Shown here: positions 30,540 through 39,759 of the stretch, piece after piece
Layout of the letters: every line of letters starts with the position of its first letter
How positions within the stretch are numbered: position 1 is the first letter of the stretch
Origin: Phenylobacterium sp.
GTDB taxonomy: Bacteria; Pseudomonadota; Alphaproteobacteria; Caulobacterales; Caulobacteraceae
Direction of reading: 5' to 3'
DNA length: 64,000 nt
NCBI RefSeq assembly: GCF_016793285.1
Contig: NZ_JAEUMO010000010.1
Location: 1 to 64,000 of the forward strand
Notes under the pieces: model-generated
The model's input: only the letters and a program-made list of their open reading frames with translations
What the model was told of the DNA's origin: nothing
Database searches by the model: none
Translations under genes and position numbers: made by a program

Positions 30540-31295
30540 ATGACCCGCCGCAAGAAGATCTACGAGGGCAAGGCCAAGATCCTCTATGAGGGGCCCGAGC
30601 CCGGGACTCTGATCCAGTACTTCAAGGACGACACCACAGCCTTCGACGCGACCAAGAAGGCCGTCCTGGAGGGCAAGGGCGTCATCAACAACCGCATCAG
30701 CGAATACATCATGACGAAGCTGAACTCGATCGGGGTTCAGAACCACTTCATCAAGCGCCTGAACCTGCGCGAGCAGTTGATCAAGGAGGTCGAGATCATC
30801 CCCCTGGAGGTGGTGTGCCGCAACGTCGCGGCCGGCTCGCTGTCCACGCGCTACGGCATTCCTGAGGGCCAGCCCCTGCCGCGTTCGATCATCGAGTTCT
30901 ACCTGAAGGACGACAAGCTCCACGACCCGATGGTCTCGGAAGAGCACATCACCGCCTTCAACTGGGCCTCGACCCAGGAGATCGACGACATGATGGCGCT
31001 CACGCTCCGGGTGAACGACTTCCTCACCGGCCTCTTCCAGGGCGTCGGCATCACGCTCGTCGACTTCAAGATCGAGTTCGGCCGGGTCTGGGAAAACGAC
31101 TTCGCGCGCGTGATCCTCGCCGACGAGATCAGCCCCGATAGCTGCCGCCTCTGGGATTCCGCGACGAACGAGAAGCTGGACAAGGACCGCTTCCGTCGCG
31201 ACCTCGGCAACGTCATCGAGAGCTACACCGAGGTTGCGCGCCGTCTCGGGATCATGAAGGAGATGCCCACCGTGATTCAGGGGGGCCTCCACTAG
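30540..31295 (+). CDS. purC: Phosphoribosylaminoimidazole-succinocarboxamide synthase
   Basis: 251 aa from [17 protein letters not shown], with GGAGAAGG upstream. SAICAR synthase couples CAIR with aspartate using ATP. It has [24 protein letters not shown] and VDFKIEFGR, all family hallmarks. It overlaps the purS start by one base (TAGTG), so the two are co-translated. Confidence 0.96.
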   Translation: MTRRKKIYEGKAKILYEGPEPGTLIQYFKDDTTAFDATKKAVLEGKGVINNRISEYIMTKLNSIGVQNHFIKRLNLREQLIKEVEIIPLEVVCRNVAAGSLSTRYGIPEGQPLPRSIIEFYLKDDKLHDPMVSEEHITAFNWASTQEIDDMMALTLRVNDFLTGLFQGVGITLVDFKIEFGRVWENDFARVILADEISPDSCRLWDSATNEKLDKDRFRRDLGNVIESYTEVARRLGIMKEMPTVIQGGLH

Positions 31296-31534
31296 TGCGC
31301 GCCAAAGTCCACGTGTTCCTGAAGCCCGGCGTTCTCGACGTGCAGGGCAAGGCGGTCGAGCAGGCGTTGCACGGCCTGGGCTGGAGCGGCGTCGAACACG
31401 TCCGCGTCGGCCGCACCATCGAGTTCGACCTGAAGGCTGCCGACGCCGCCGCCGCCGAGGCCGAGGTCAGGGCCATGTGCGAGAAGCTCCTCGCCAACAC
31501 CGTGATCGAAAGCTACCGGGTGGAGCTGGCCTAG
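31295..31534 (+). CDS. purS: Phosphoribosylformylglycinamidine synthase, PurS subunit
   Basis: 79 aa from GTG 31295. It matches PurS, the small subunit that bridges PurQ and PurL: V(H)VFLKPGVLDVQGKAVEQAL and C-terminal ANTVIESYRVE. In most alphaproteobacteria purQ follows; here a lipoprotein gene follows and purQ and purL are not in the window. Confidence 0.95.
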   Translation: MRAKVHVFLKPGVLDVQGKAVEQALHGLGWSGVEHVRVGRTIEFDLKAADAAAAEAEVRAMCEKLLANTVIESYRVELA

Positions 31535-31535
31535 G

Positions 31536-31922
31536 GTGCGTCCGGGGGCTGCGCTGATCGCCGCCCTCACGCTCTGCGGCTGCTCGCAGAAGCCCAACGA
31601 GGACGCGCGGGTGGTCTACATGGACCTCGACTGCGCCAGGCCCTTCGACGCACAGGTCGCGGCGATCAAGGCGCAGCCCAGGCTCGTGCCGGCCGGCGAG
31701 GTCGGGGCCGAGCCCTACAGCTACTACTCCTCGCCCGACGGCAAGGTGAGCTACCTCGTTACGCGTCCCGGCTCGCCGGCGCACCCGGCGATCATGATCC
31801 AGCGGGCGACGTCCAAGGTGCATACCACCGGCTGCGCCTACGGCTCGAAGCGGGGCTACGACGAGCTTCTCGCCTATCTCGAGAGCCTGAAGACCTGGAC
31901 GCGCAAGGGCGGGACCCCATGA
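31536..31922 (+). CDS. Small lipoprotein-like protein of unknown function
   Basis: 128 aa from GTG 31536, one base after the purS stop. The signal peptide has a lipobox-like LTLCGC (Cys16). The mature part has a further Cys pair (Cys33 and Cys99 region) and aromatic SYYSSPDG. No family is recognised. Position right after purS makes co-transcription likely, but the functions need not be related. It converges on murG, with 44 bases between, containing a 15-base direct repeat (GACCTCCGCCCGGCC twice). Confidence 0.6.
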   Translation: MRPGAALIAALTLCGCSQKPNEDARVVYMDLDCARPFDAQVAAIKAQPRLVPAGEVGAEPYSYYSSPDGKVSYLVTRPGSPAHPAIMIQRATSKVHTTGCAYGSKRGYDELLAYLESLKTWTRKGGTP

Positions 31923-31966
31923 CCTCCGCCCGGCCCGACCTCCGCCCGGCCTGAGCACCGGACTGC

Positions 31967-33061
31967 CTAGGCGCCCGCGGTCCGCTCGACCACGTCGGCG
32001 AGGCGTTCGGCGGCGTCGGGAATGGCGACGCTGCGGCTGGAAGCGGCCATCTTGGCGAGCCGCGCCGGATTGTTCAGCAGGATGGTGAGCGCGCTCGCCA
32101 GGCTCTCGACGGTGAGCTGGGCCTCGCGGGCGATCTCGGCGCCGCCGGCGTCGGCCAGCAGCCGGGCGTTCTGGCCCTGGTCGTCGTCCAGCGCGATGGC
32201 CAGGGGTACGAGGATCGCGGGCTTCCCGGCCACTGCGAACTCGCAGACGGTGCCGGCGCCGGACCGGCCGATGACCAGGTGGGCGTCGCGCAGGCGGCTG
32301 GCGATGTCGCGGAAGAAGGGCGCGATCTCGGCGTCGACGAGCGCGTCGCGGTAGGCTCGGCGGGCCGTGTTCATGCTCTCGGCCCGGGTCTGCTGGACGA
32401 TCTGCAGGCGCTTGCGCAGGTCTTCGGGCAGCGCCTTGATCGCCTCGGGGACGAGCTCGGAGAGCAGCCGCGCCCCCTGGCTGCCGCCGGTGACGAGAAG
32501 GCGGACGGGGCCGTTCGGCTCGGGCGGCATGTAGGGCAGGTCGAACAGCGCGCGGATCGGCGGGCGCACGGGGTTGCCGACCACCTGCGCGCGTCCGGCC
32601 ACCCTCTCCGGAGCCTTCTTGAGCGTCGGGAAGGCGCAGGCGACGGTGCGGACGTAGGGGGCGAGCACGCGGTTGGCGCGCCCCATCACCGCGTTCTGCT
32701 CGTGGATGACGGTCGGGCGGCGGTCGAGGATCGCGGCCACGAGGGCCGGCGCCGAGGGATAGCCGCCGAAGCCGACGACGATCCTGGGGCCGATCTCGCG
32801 GAAGACGGCCCGGGCCTGCAGGACGCCGCGGGAGACGGCGAACCCCGCCCGGAGCATGCCGACGGGATCGCCGCGCCTGAAGGTGGCCGCCGAGAGACCG
32901 ATGCGGCGTTCGGCCGGGAAGTCCTGCGCCAGGCCCGCCACCCGCTCGTCGGAGGCCAGCACGATGCCCCAGCCGCGCGCGATCAGGGCCTCGGCCAGCG
33001 CCTGGGCGGGGAACAGGTGCCCGCCGGTGCCCCCGGCGGCGACGACGGCGATCTTACGCAT
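31967..33061 (-). CDS. murG: UDP-N-acetylglucosamine:lipid I transferase
   Basis: 364 aa. It adds GlcNAc to lipid I on the inner membrane, making lipid II. N-terminal GGTGGHLFPAQALAEAL, HEQNAVMGRANR, and C-domain GGSQGARLLSELVPE plus GRSGAGTVCEFAVAGKPAILVP are diagnostic. GAGGAA precedes the ATG. It lies 24 bases after ftsW and is the last gene of this cluster; murC does not follow. Confidence 0.97.
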   Translation of the reverse strand: MRKIAVVAAGGTGGHLFPAQALAEALIARGWGIVLASDERVAGLAQDFPAERRIGLSAATFRRGDPVGMLRAGFAVSRGVLQARAVFREIGPRIVVGFGGYPSAPALVAAILDRRPTVIHEQNAVMGRANRVLAPYVRTVACAFPTLKKAPERVAGRAQVVGNPVRPPIRALFDLPYMPPEPNGPVRLLVTGGSQGARLLSELVPEAIKALPEDLRKRLQIVQQTRAESMNTARRAYRDALVDAEIAPFFRDIASRLRDAHLVIGRSGAGTVCEFAVAGKPAILVPLAIALDDDQGQNARLLADAGGAEIAREAQLTVESLASALTILLNNPARLAKMAASSRSVAIPDAAERLADVVERTAGA

Positions 33062-33085
33062 CGTTCCTCTTCGGGGGAGGCCCCA

Positions 33086-34276
33086 TCAGTTGTACGCCCC
33101 CGCCTTGGCCAGGCCTTCGGTCGGAACGTACGCGCCGGGTCGGCGACGGGTCAGCGCCAGCGCGAGGCCCATGGTCAGCCCGCTGGCCAGCATCGAGGAG
33201 CCGCCGTAGCTGATGAAGGGGAGCGTCATGCCCTTGGTCGGCATCATGTTCAGGTTCACCGCCAGGTTGATGATCGCCTGCTGGCCGACGAGCACGAAGA
33301 GCGCCGCGGCGGCCACCTGCTCGAACGGATCGTTCAGCTTCATGGCGCGCATGAGGCCGCGCACCACGACGAATGCGAAGAGCGAGATCACCAGCAGCAG
33401 GAACACGAGGCCGAACTCCTCGGCGCCGACGCTCGCGGCGAAGTCGGTGTGCAGGTCGGGCACCTTGCGCTTCATGACGCCCTCGCCCGGACCGCGGCCG
33501 AAGAGGCCGCCGGCGGCCTGGGCCACCGCGGCGGCGTCGACCTGGTGGGTGTCGGCCTTCTCCGGCGAGAAGAACCGGTCGACGCGGCTCTGGACGTGCG
33601 GGAAGAGGAAGTAGGTGGAACTGAGCCCCGCGACGGCGACGGCGCCCAGGCCCATCACCCAGGATATGGGCACGCCGGCCATCCAGAAGGCGGCGCCGAA
33701 CGCCACGGTGATGAGCACCGTCTGGCCCACGTCGGGCTGGATCAGCAGCAGGCCCACCGAGACGGCGAAGAGGCAGAAGGCGATGGAGACGCCGGGTACG
33801 CCCTGCCCTTTCTGCCCCTCGGCGAACATCCAGGCGACCAGGATGACCAGGGCGGGCTTCATGTATTCCGAGGGCTGGAAGGTGAAGCCGCCGAACTCGA
33901 TCCAGCGGGTCGCCCCCTTGGCGTTGTGGCCGATGAACGGCAGCGCGATCATCACCGCGATCGCCGCGATCCAGATGAAGAAGGCGGCGCGTCGGATCCC
34001 CTTCACGTCCAGCATCGAGACGCTGATCAGGATGACGATGGCCCCAGCGGCGAAAACGCACTGGCGCACCGCGAAGTGGAATGGGTCGCCGATGTTCATG
34101 CGCATGGCGGCGGCCGGGCTGGCGGCGAACGAGATCACCACGCCGATGCCGATCAGGATCGCGACGACCCCCAGCATCCAGCGGTCGACCGTCCACCACC
34201 AGACGCCCAGCGGCGAGCGGTCGGAGCGCGGGAACGCATGGGCATGGCTGTGGCTGTTCGGCGTGGTGGTGGTCAT
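33086..34276 (-). CDS. ftsW: SEDS-family septal peptidoglycan glycosyltransferase
   Basis: 396 aa from ATG 34276, overlapping the murD stop by four bases. About ten membrane helices, LLLIQPDVGQTVL (SEDS catalytic-loop region), LPFISYGGSSMLASG near the C-terminus. It polymerises lipid II at the septum with FtsI. The cytoplasmic N-terminus has a His-rich start (NSHSHAHAF). Confidence 0.95.
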   Translation of the reverse strand: MTTTTPNSHSHAHAFPRSDRSPLGVWWWTVDRWMLGVVAILIGIGVVISFAASPAAAMRMNIGDPFHFAVRQCVFAAGAIVILISVSMLDVKGIRRAAFFIWIAAIAVMIALPFIGHNAKGATRWIEFGGFTFQPSEYMKPALVILVAWMFAEGQKGQGVPGVSIAFCLFAVSVGLLLIQPDVGQTVLITVAFGAAFWMAGVPISWVMGLGAVAVAGLSSTYFLFPHVQSRVDRFFSPEKADTHQVDAAAVAQAAGGLFGRGPGEGVMKRKVPDLHTDFAASVGAEEFGLVFLLLVISLFAFVVVRGLMRAMKLNDPFEQVAAAALFVLVGQQAIINLAVNLNMMPTKGMTLPFISYGGSSMLASGLTMGLALALTRRRPGAYVPTEGLAKAGAYN

Positions 34277-35703
34277 GCAGCCCCCCTGCTTTCCCTGCCA
34301 GAGGGCGTCTGACCGGCGGCGATGGCGTTGACGGCGGCGCGGAAGGCGTCGCCGCGCTGCTCGAAGTCGGCGAACTGGTCGAAGGACGCGCAGGCCGGCG
34401 AGAGCAGGACGATCGCGTCCTTGCCAGAGGCCTCGGCGTCGCGGAAGGCGGCCTCCGCGGCGGCGGGGATCGTGCCGCATCGGACGGTCGCGGCCTTGCC
34501 CTCCAGCGTCTGCTCGAAGGCCGGCGCGGCCTCGCCCACGAGGTAAGCCTTGACCACCCGCGGGAAGAGGTCGGCGAGGTCGTCGATGCCGCCCGACTTC
34601 GGCTGGCCGCCGGCGATCCAGTAGACCTGCGGGTAGGACGACAGCGCCTGGCGCGCGGCGTCGGCGTTGGTCGCCTTGCTGTCGTTGACGAAGCGGACCT
34701 TGCCCACCACGCCCAGGGTCTCCATCCGGTGCGCGAGGCCCGGGAACGTCATCAGCGCGCGGGCGGCGGCGGCCGGATCGACACCCAGCCCCCTGGCGGC
34801 GGCGAAGGCGGCGGCCGCGTTCTGCCAGTTGTGCCGGCCCGGCAGCGAGCGGGCCCGCTTCAGGTCGGCGACCTCGACGGTGCGTTCGCCCGAGGCGTCG
34901 TAGAGCAGGCCGTCCAGCACGTAGACGCCGCGGCTCATGGCCTTGCTGGCGCTGACCGGCACGATGGTTCGACGGTTGGCGGCGGTGATCTCGGTGCAGA
35001 TCATCTGGCCCCAGGCGTCGTCCACGCCGATGACGGCGGTGTCGCCCTTGCCCTGGTTGGCGAGGATCCGCTTCTTGGCCGCGACGTAGCCCTCCATGTC
35101 GCCGTGCCGCTCCAGATGGTCGGGCGAGATGTTGAGGATGACCGTGACGTCGGCCTTCAGGGAGGACGTCAGGTCCAGTTGGTAGGACGACAGCTCCAGC
35201 ACGTAGACGGCGCCGCCGTGCATGTCGTCCAGGCCGAAGACCGCCGAGCCGATGTTGCCGCCGACCCGGACGTCGCGCCCGGCCTCGGCGCAGACGTGGC
35301 CGATCAGCGCGGTTGTGGTCGACTTGCCGTTGGTGCCGGTGATGGCGACGACCTTCGGCCGCCTGTGCTCCGGCGCCGCGTTCACGGTCCGCGCGAAGAG
35401 TTCGATGTCGCCCAGGATCTCGACGCCCTGGGCCCTGGCCTTCTCCACCGTCCAGTGCGGCCTGGGGTGGGTGAGCGGAACGCCCGGCGAGAGCATCAGC
35501 GCGGCGAAGTCTGACCAGTCGGCGCTCGTGAGGTCGGTCAGCGTGAAACCCTCGGCTTCCGCGGCGGCGCGGGTCCTGGGGTTGTCGTCCCAGAGCGCGA
35601 CCCTGGCCTTGCCCGCTTCGAGGGCGCGCGCGGCCGCCAGGCCCGTGCGGGCCAGGCCGAACACGGCGACGGTCTTCCCTTCGAATCCGCGGACCGGAAT
35701 CAT
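34273..35703 (-). CDS. murD: UDP-N-acetylmuramoylalanine-D-glutamate ligase
   Basis: 476 aa from MIPVRGFEGK at 35703. It adds D-Glu to UDP-MurNAc-L-Ala. The Mur-ligase ATP loop ITGTNGKSTTTALIGH, the YVLELSSYQLD segment and HRMETLG are present. Reading upstream to 35880 would overlap mraY and is rejected. It lies 20 bases after mraY. Confidence 0.96.
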   Translation of the reverse strand: MIPVRGFEGKTVAVFGLARTGLAAARALEAGKARVALWDDNPRTRAAAEAEGFTLTDLTSADWSDFAALMLSPGVPLTHPRPHWTVEKARAQGVEILGDIELFARTVNAAPEHRRPKVVAITGTNGKSTTTALIGHVCAEAGRDVRVGGNIGSAVFGLDDMHGGAVYVLELSSYQLDLTSSLKADVTVILNISPDHLERHGDMEGYVAAKKRILANQGKGDTAVIGVDDAWGQMICTEITAANRRTIVPVSASKAMSRGVYVLDGLLYDASGERTVEVADLKRARSLPGRHNWQNAAAAFAAARGLGVDPAAAARALMTFPGLAHRMETLGVVGKVRFVNDSKATNADAARQALSSYPQVYWIAGGQPKSGGIDDLADLFPRVVKAYLVGEAAPAFEQTLEGKAATVRCGTIPAAAEAAFRDAEASGKDAIVLLSPACASFDQFADFEQRGDAFRAAVNAIAAGQTPSGRESRGAA

Positions 35704-35723
35704 GACGCCTGCGCCGACCCTCC

Positions 35724-36833
35724 CTACCGCAGCTTCAGGGTGGCGAGGCCGACCAGGGCCAGCATCACGGCGACGATCCAGAACCGGATCACGACCGTCG
35801 ATTCCGACCAGCCCAGCTTCTCGAAATGGTGATGCACCGGGGCCATCAGGAAGATGCGCCGGCCGGTGCGCTTGAACCACACGACCTGGATCATCACCGA
35901 CAGCGTCTCGGCGACGAACAGCCCCCCGATGATGCCCAGCACGATCTCGTGGCGTGTGGCGACCGCGATCGCGCCCACGGCGCCGCCCAGCGCCAGCGAG
36001 CCGGTGTCGCCCATGAAGATCTTCGCCGGCGGCGCGTTGTACCAGAGGAAGCCCAGCCCGGCGCCCAGCAGCGCCCCGCAGAACACCGCCAGTTCGCCCA
36101 CCCCGGGCACGAAATGGAGCTGCAGGTAGTTGGCGAAGACGAAGTTGCCGACCAGGTAGGCGATCAGGCCGTAGGCGGCCGCGGCGATCATCACCGGCAC
36201 CGTGGCCAGGCCGTCCAGCCCGTCGGTGAAGTTCACCGCGTTGGCGGCGCCCACGATGATGAAGGCGCCGAACAGCAGGTAGCCCCAGGAGAGGTCCACG
36301 AAGTACTGCTTGAAGATCGGGAAGGTGACCGACGTCAGGATCTCCGGGTTCTCCGGCGGCTTCGGCGCCGCCAGGATGATCAGCAGGACCGCCGCCATGG
36401 CGATGCTGGCCTCCAGCACCAGGCGCAGCTTCCCGGAGATGCCGGCGCTGCTCTGCTTGGTCACCTTGGCGTAGTCGTCCGTGAAGCCCAGGACGCCGTA
36501 GCCGGCCGTCACGATCAACACGGCCCAGACGTAGACGTTGGTCAGGTCGGCCCAGAGCAGGACCGCGGCGAACAGGCCCGCCAGGATCATGACCCCGCCC
36601 ATGGTCGGGGTTCCGGCCTTCTCGATGACGTGGCGCTCGATGCCGTCGGTGCGGATCGGCTGGCCCTTTCCCTGCCTGGCGCGCATCCAGCGGATGAAGC
36701 GCGAGCCCAGCAGGGTCACCACGAACCAGGCGGTGAAGATGGCCAGGCTCGTGCGGGTGGTCTGGTACTTCAGCAGGTTGAGGACCGGGACGTACTGGTG
36801 CGCGCCGAAGGCCAGGTAGAGCCAGTAGAACAT
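35724..36833 (-). CDS. mraY: Phospho-N-acetylmuramoyl-pentapeptide transferase
   Basis: 369 aa, ten membrane helices. It transfers phospho-MurNAc-pentapeptide to undecaprenyl phosphate, giving lipid I. The active-site aspartates sit in [21 protein letters not shown] and [11 protein letters not shown]; the [11 protein letters not shown] motif near the C-terminus is diagnostic. It shares one base with the murF stop (TGATG). Confidence 0.97.
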   Translation of the reverse strand: MFYWLYLAFGAHQYVPVLNLLKYQTTRTSLAIFTAWFVVTLLGSRFIRWMRARQGKGQPIRTDGIERHVIEKAGTPTMGGVMILAGLFAAVLLWADLTNVYVWAVLIVTAGYGVLGFTDDYAKVTKQSSAGISGKLRLVLEASIAMAAVLLIILAAPKPPENPEILTSVTFPIFKQYFVDLSWGYLLFGAFIIVGAANAVNFTDGLDGLATVPVMIAAAAYGLIAYLVGNFVFANYLQLHFVPGVGELAVFCGALLGAGLGFLWYNAPPAKIFMGDTGSLALGGAVGAIAVATRHEIVLGIIGGLFVAETLSVMIQVVWFKRTGRRIFLMAPVHHHFEKLGWSESTVVIRFWIVAVMLALVGLATLKLR

Positions 36834-38242
36834 CAGCGCGTCTCCCCAGGTCGGGCGCTGGAGGGGTCGCCGAGCGCGGCCAACGCCTGGGCGACCTGCC
36901 CGGCCTTCGACCCGTTCGACCCCTTCACCATCACGACGTCGCCCGCTCTCACGGCTTCGGCGACGCGCGGCGCGAGTTCGGCCGCCGTTTCCGCGTAGCC
37001 GCCGCGCCGAGTCGGCGGAAGGGCGTCCCAGAGCGATTTCATCAGAGGACCGGCGCAGAAGACGAGGTCGATCGACGCAGAGGCCAGCGGCTCCGCGAGG
37101 CGGGCGTGGAACTCGGCCTGCTGCGGCCCGAGTTCCAGCATGTCGGTCAGGGCCACGATCCGGCGGCCCGGCGCGGCCCGCGCGCCCAGGGTGGCGATGG
37201 CCGACGCCATCGAGATCGGGTTGGCGTTGTAGCTCTCGTCGATGAGCGTGAAGGCGCCGCCGGAGACGGCGACGGTCTTCTCGGCGCCGCGCCCGGCCAG
37301 CGGTTCGAACGCGCCCAGCGCGGCCAGGCTCTTGTCGAGGTCGACGTCGAGGGCCTGCAGCATCAGCAGCACGGCCATCGCATTCAGGCCCCAGTGCAGC
37401 CCGGTCTGCAGGATCGGGAAGTCCATCGCCGTGCCGTCGAAGCGGGCCTGGACGACGGCGTGGGAGCCGGGAACCTGGAAGTCGATCAGGCGGGCGTCGC
37501 AGTGCTCGGCCCGGCCGAAGGTGCGGACGACGGCGCCGGCGTCCCGGGCTGCCGCCGCCAGCAGGTCGAACCAGCGGTTGTCGGCGTTGAGGACGGCGAC
37601 GCCGCCGGGCTCCAGGCCTTCGAACACCTCCGCCTTGGCGCGGGCCACGCCCGCCTCGCCGTCGGGAAAGTTCTCGGTGTGGACGGGGCCGACCGTAGTG
37701 ACGAGCGCGGCGTGCGGCCTGACGAGCTTGGAGAGCGGCCGGATCTCCTCGGCGTGGTTCATGCCGATCTCGAACACCGCGCGCCGCGTCGCGGCCGGCA
37801 TCCGCGCCAGCGTCAGCGGCACGCCGATGTGGTTGTTGTAGCTCTTCACGGACGAATGGGCCGGTCCGGCGAGCGAAAGGCCCGCCATAACCGCCTGGGT
37901 GACCGAGGTCTTGCCGACCGAGCCGGTGACCGCGCCGCGCCTGGCCTGCGGCGCCCGCTCGCGCGCCGCCACGCCCAGCTTCTCCAGCGCCACGAGCACG
38001 TCGCCGGCGACCTTCACCGCCGGCGCATCGACGTCGCGGCTCACCAGGGCCCCGGCCGCGCCCCCGGCCATCGCCTGCGCCACGAACTCGTGGCCGTCGC
38101 GCGCGCCCGCCAGCGCGACGAAAAGGTCGCCGGGCTCCAGGCTGCGGGTGTCGATGGAAACGCCGGTGGCCGCGAACCCGCCTGCCTCCACCCCGCCCGT
38201 CGCCGCCGCTATATCCTTCGACGTCCAGAGCGGGTCAGCCAT
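36833..38242 (-). CDS. murF: UDP-N-acetylmuramoyl-tripeptide-D-alanyl-D-alanine ligase
   Basis: 469 aa. It adds D-Ala-D-Ala to the UDP-MurNAc tripeptide. The ATP loop is [16 protein letters not shown], with the later MNHAEEI and [11 protein letters not shown] characteristic of MurF. It overlaps the end of murE by eight bases. Confidence 0.96.
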   Translation of the reverse strand: MADPLWTSKDIAAATGGVEAGGFAATGVSIDTRSLEPGDLFVALAGARDGHEFVAQAMAGGAAGALVSRDVDAPAVKVAGDVLVALEKLGVAARERAPQARRGAVTGSVGKTSVTQAVMAGLSLAGPAHSSVKSYNNHIGVPLTLARMPAATRRAVFEIGMNHAEEIRPLSKLVRPHAALVTTVGPVHTENFPDGEAGVARAKAEVFEGLEPGGVAVLNADNRWFDLLAAAARDAGAVVRTFGRAEHCDARLIDFQVPGSHAVVQARFDGTAMDFPILQTGLHWGLNAMAVLLMLQALDVDLDKSLAALGAFEPLAGRGAEKTVAVSGGAFTLIDESYNANPISMASAIATLGARAAPGRRIVALTDMLELGPQQAEFHARLAEPLASASIDLVFCAGPLMKSLWDALPPTRRGGYAETAAELAPRVAEAVRAGDVVMVKGSNGSKAGQVAQALAALGDPSSARPGETR

Positions 38243-39689
38243 GGACCAGCTCCAGCGCCCTGGCGGTCTCGGCCACGTCGTCGAAGGGGTGGACCACGTC
38301 GCCCACGATCTGGCCCTGCTCGTGGCCCTTGCCGGCGACGACCAGGATGTCGCCGTCCTGCAGCATCGCGGCGGCCGCGCGGATCGCCTCGCGGCGGTCG
38401 CCGATCTCCTTCGCGCCCTTCGCGCCGGCGAGAACCTCGGCGCGGATCGTGGCGGCGACCTCGGTGCGCGGATTGTCGTCGGTGACGATCGCGACGTCGG
38501 CGAACTTCGCTGCGACCTGGCCCATCAGCGGGCGCTTGGTCTTGTCGCGGTCGCCGCCGGCGCCGAACACCACGACCAGCTTGCCGCGGACGTGCGGCCG
38601 CAGCGCCTTCAGCACCGTCTCCAGGCCGTCGGGCGTGTGGGCGTAGTCCACGTAAGCCTCGCCGCCGTGGCCGGTGGTCCCGACGCGCTGCAGGCGCCCG
38701 GCTACGCCGGTCAGCTTCTCGAGGCCGGCGAAGGCCTCCTCGTAGGACAGGCCCGCCGCCTTGCAGAGGCCGGCGGCCACCAGGGCGTTGGAAGCCTGAA
38801 AATCGCCCGCCAGGGGCAGGCGCATGTCGAACACCCGGCCCTCCGCGCGGACCTGGAGCCGCTGGCCGTCGGGCAACAGTTCCCGGGCGAGCAGCTTCAG
38901 CGCCTGGCCGGTCTCGCCCACGCTCATCACCCGCTGGCCCGACACCACCGAGGCGGCCGCGAAGAACGGGAAGGCCTCGTTGTCGGCGTTGAGCACCGCC
39001 GTGGCGCCCCGCGGCATCAGTTGCTCGAACAGGCGCAGCTTGGCCTTCAGGTAGGCGTCCATGGTCACGTGGTAGTCGAGATGGTCCTGGGTCAGGTTCA
39101 GGAACCCGGACGCGGCCAGCCGCACGCCGTCCAGCCGGCGCTGGTCGATGCCGTGCGACGAGGCCTCCATCGCGAAGTGGGTCACGCCCATCTGGCTGAT
39201 GCGCGCCAGCAGCTCGGCGACGTCGCCGGCGTCGGGCGTCGTCAGGCCGGGCGGGGTGAGCTGGTCGACCGCGCCGTCGGGCCGCGAGACGGTGAGGCCC
39301 AGGGTGCCCATGCTGGCCGAGACGTGGCCGGCGCCGGCGAAGATCTGGCGGCAGAAGTTCGCGACCGACGTCTTGCCGTTGGTGCCGGTGACGGCGACGC
39401 AGGTCTGCGGCTGGCGGCCCCAGAAGTTGGCGGCGGCCAGGGCGTAGCCCCTGCGCGGATCGCGGCAGACGATCGTGGGGACCGCGAGGTTCAGGTCCTG
39501 GTCGGCGATGACCGCCGCCGCGCCCGCCTCGACGGCCTTGGCCGCGAAGGTCGCGCCGTCGGCCCTGGACCCCGGCAGGGCGGCGAACAGGAACCCCGGC
39601 CCGACCTTGCGGCTGTCGGCGGTGACGCCGGCGATCTCCGGATCCACGCCCAGGTCGCGCTTCACGATCTTGGAGAGCCGCGCGGTCAT
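38235..39689 (-). CDS. murE: UDP-N-acetylmuramoylalanyl-D-glutamate-2,6-diaminopimelate ligase
   Basis: 484 aa from MTARLSKIVK at 39689, with GGAG nine bases upstream; an in-frame ATG lies five codons earlier. ATP loop TGTNGKTS (101-108). The DNPR motif (TDDNPRTEV) shows meso-diaminopimelate is added, so the wall is of the standard Gram-negative type. It lies about 70 bases after ftsI, the largest gap in the cluster. Confidence 0.97.
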   Translation of the reverse strand: MTARLSKIVKRDLGVDPEIAGVTADSRKVGPGFLFAALPGSRADGATFAAKAVEAGAAAVIADQDLNLAVPTIVCRDPRRGYALAAANFWGRQPQTCVAVTGTNGKTSVANFCRQIFAGAGHVSASMGTLGLTVSRPDGAVDQLTPPGLTTPDAGDVAELLARISQMGVTHFAMEASSHGIDQRRLDGVRLAASGFLNLTQDHLDYHVTMDAYLKAKLRLFEQLMPRGATAVLNADNEAFPFFAAASVVSGQRVMSVGETGQALKLLARELLPDGQRLQVRAEGRVFDMRLPLAGDFQASNALVAAGLCKAAGLSYEEAFAGLEKLTGVAGRLQRVGTTGHGGEAYVDYAHTPDGLETVLKALRPHVRGKLVVVFGAGGDRDKTKRPLMGQVAAKFADVAIVTDDNPRTEVAATIRAEVLAGAKGAKEIGDRREAIRAAAAMLQDGDILVVAGKGHEQGQIVGDVVHPFDDVAETARALELVHG

Positions 39690-39759
39690 CCGGCTTCGCT
39701 CCATGCAGGAGCTTCGAAGGATCTGGGCCGAAGCCCTCCGATGCCTTGGCGAAGGAGGG

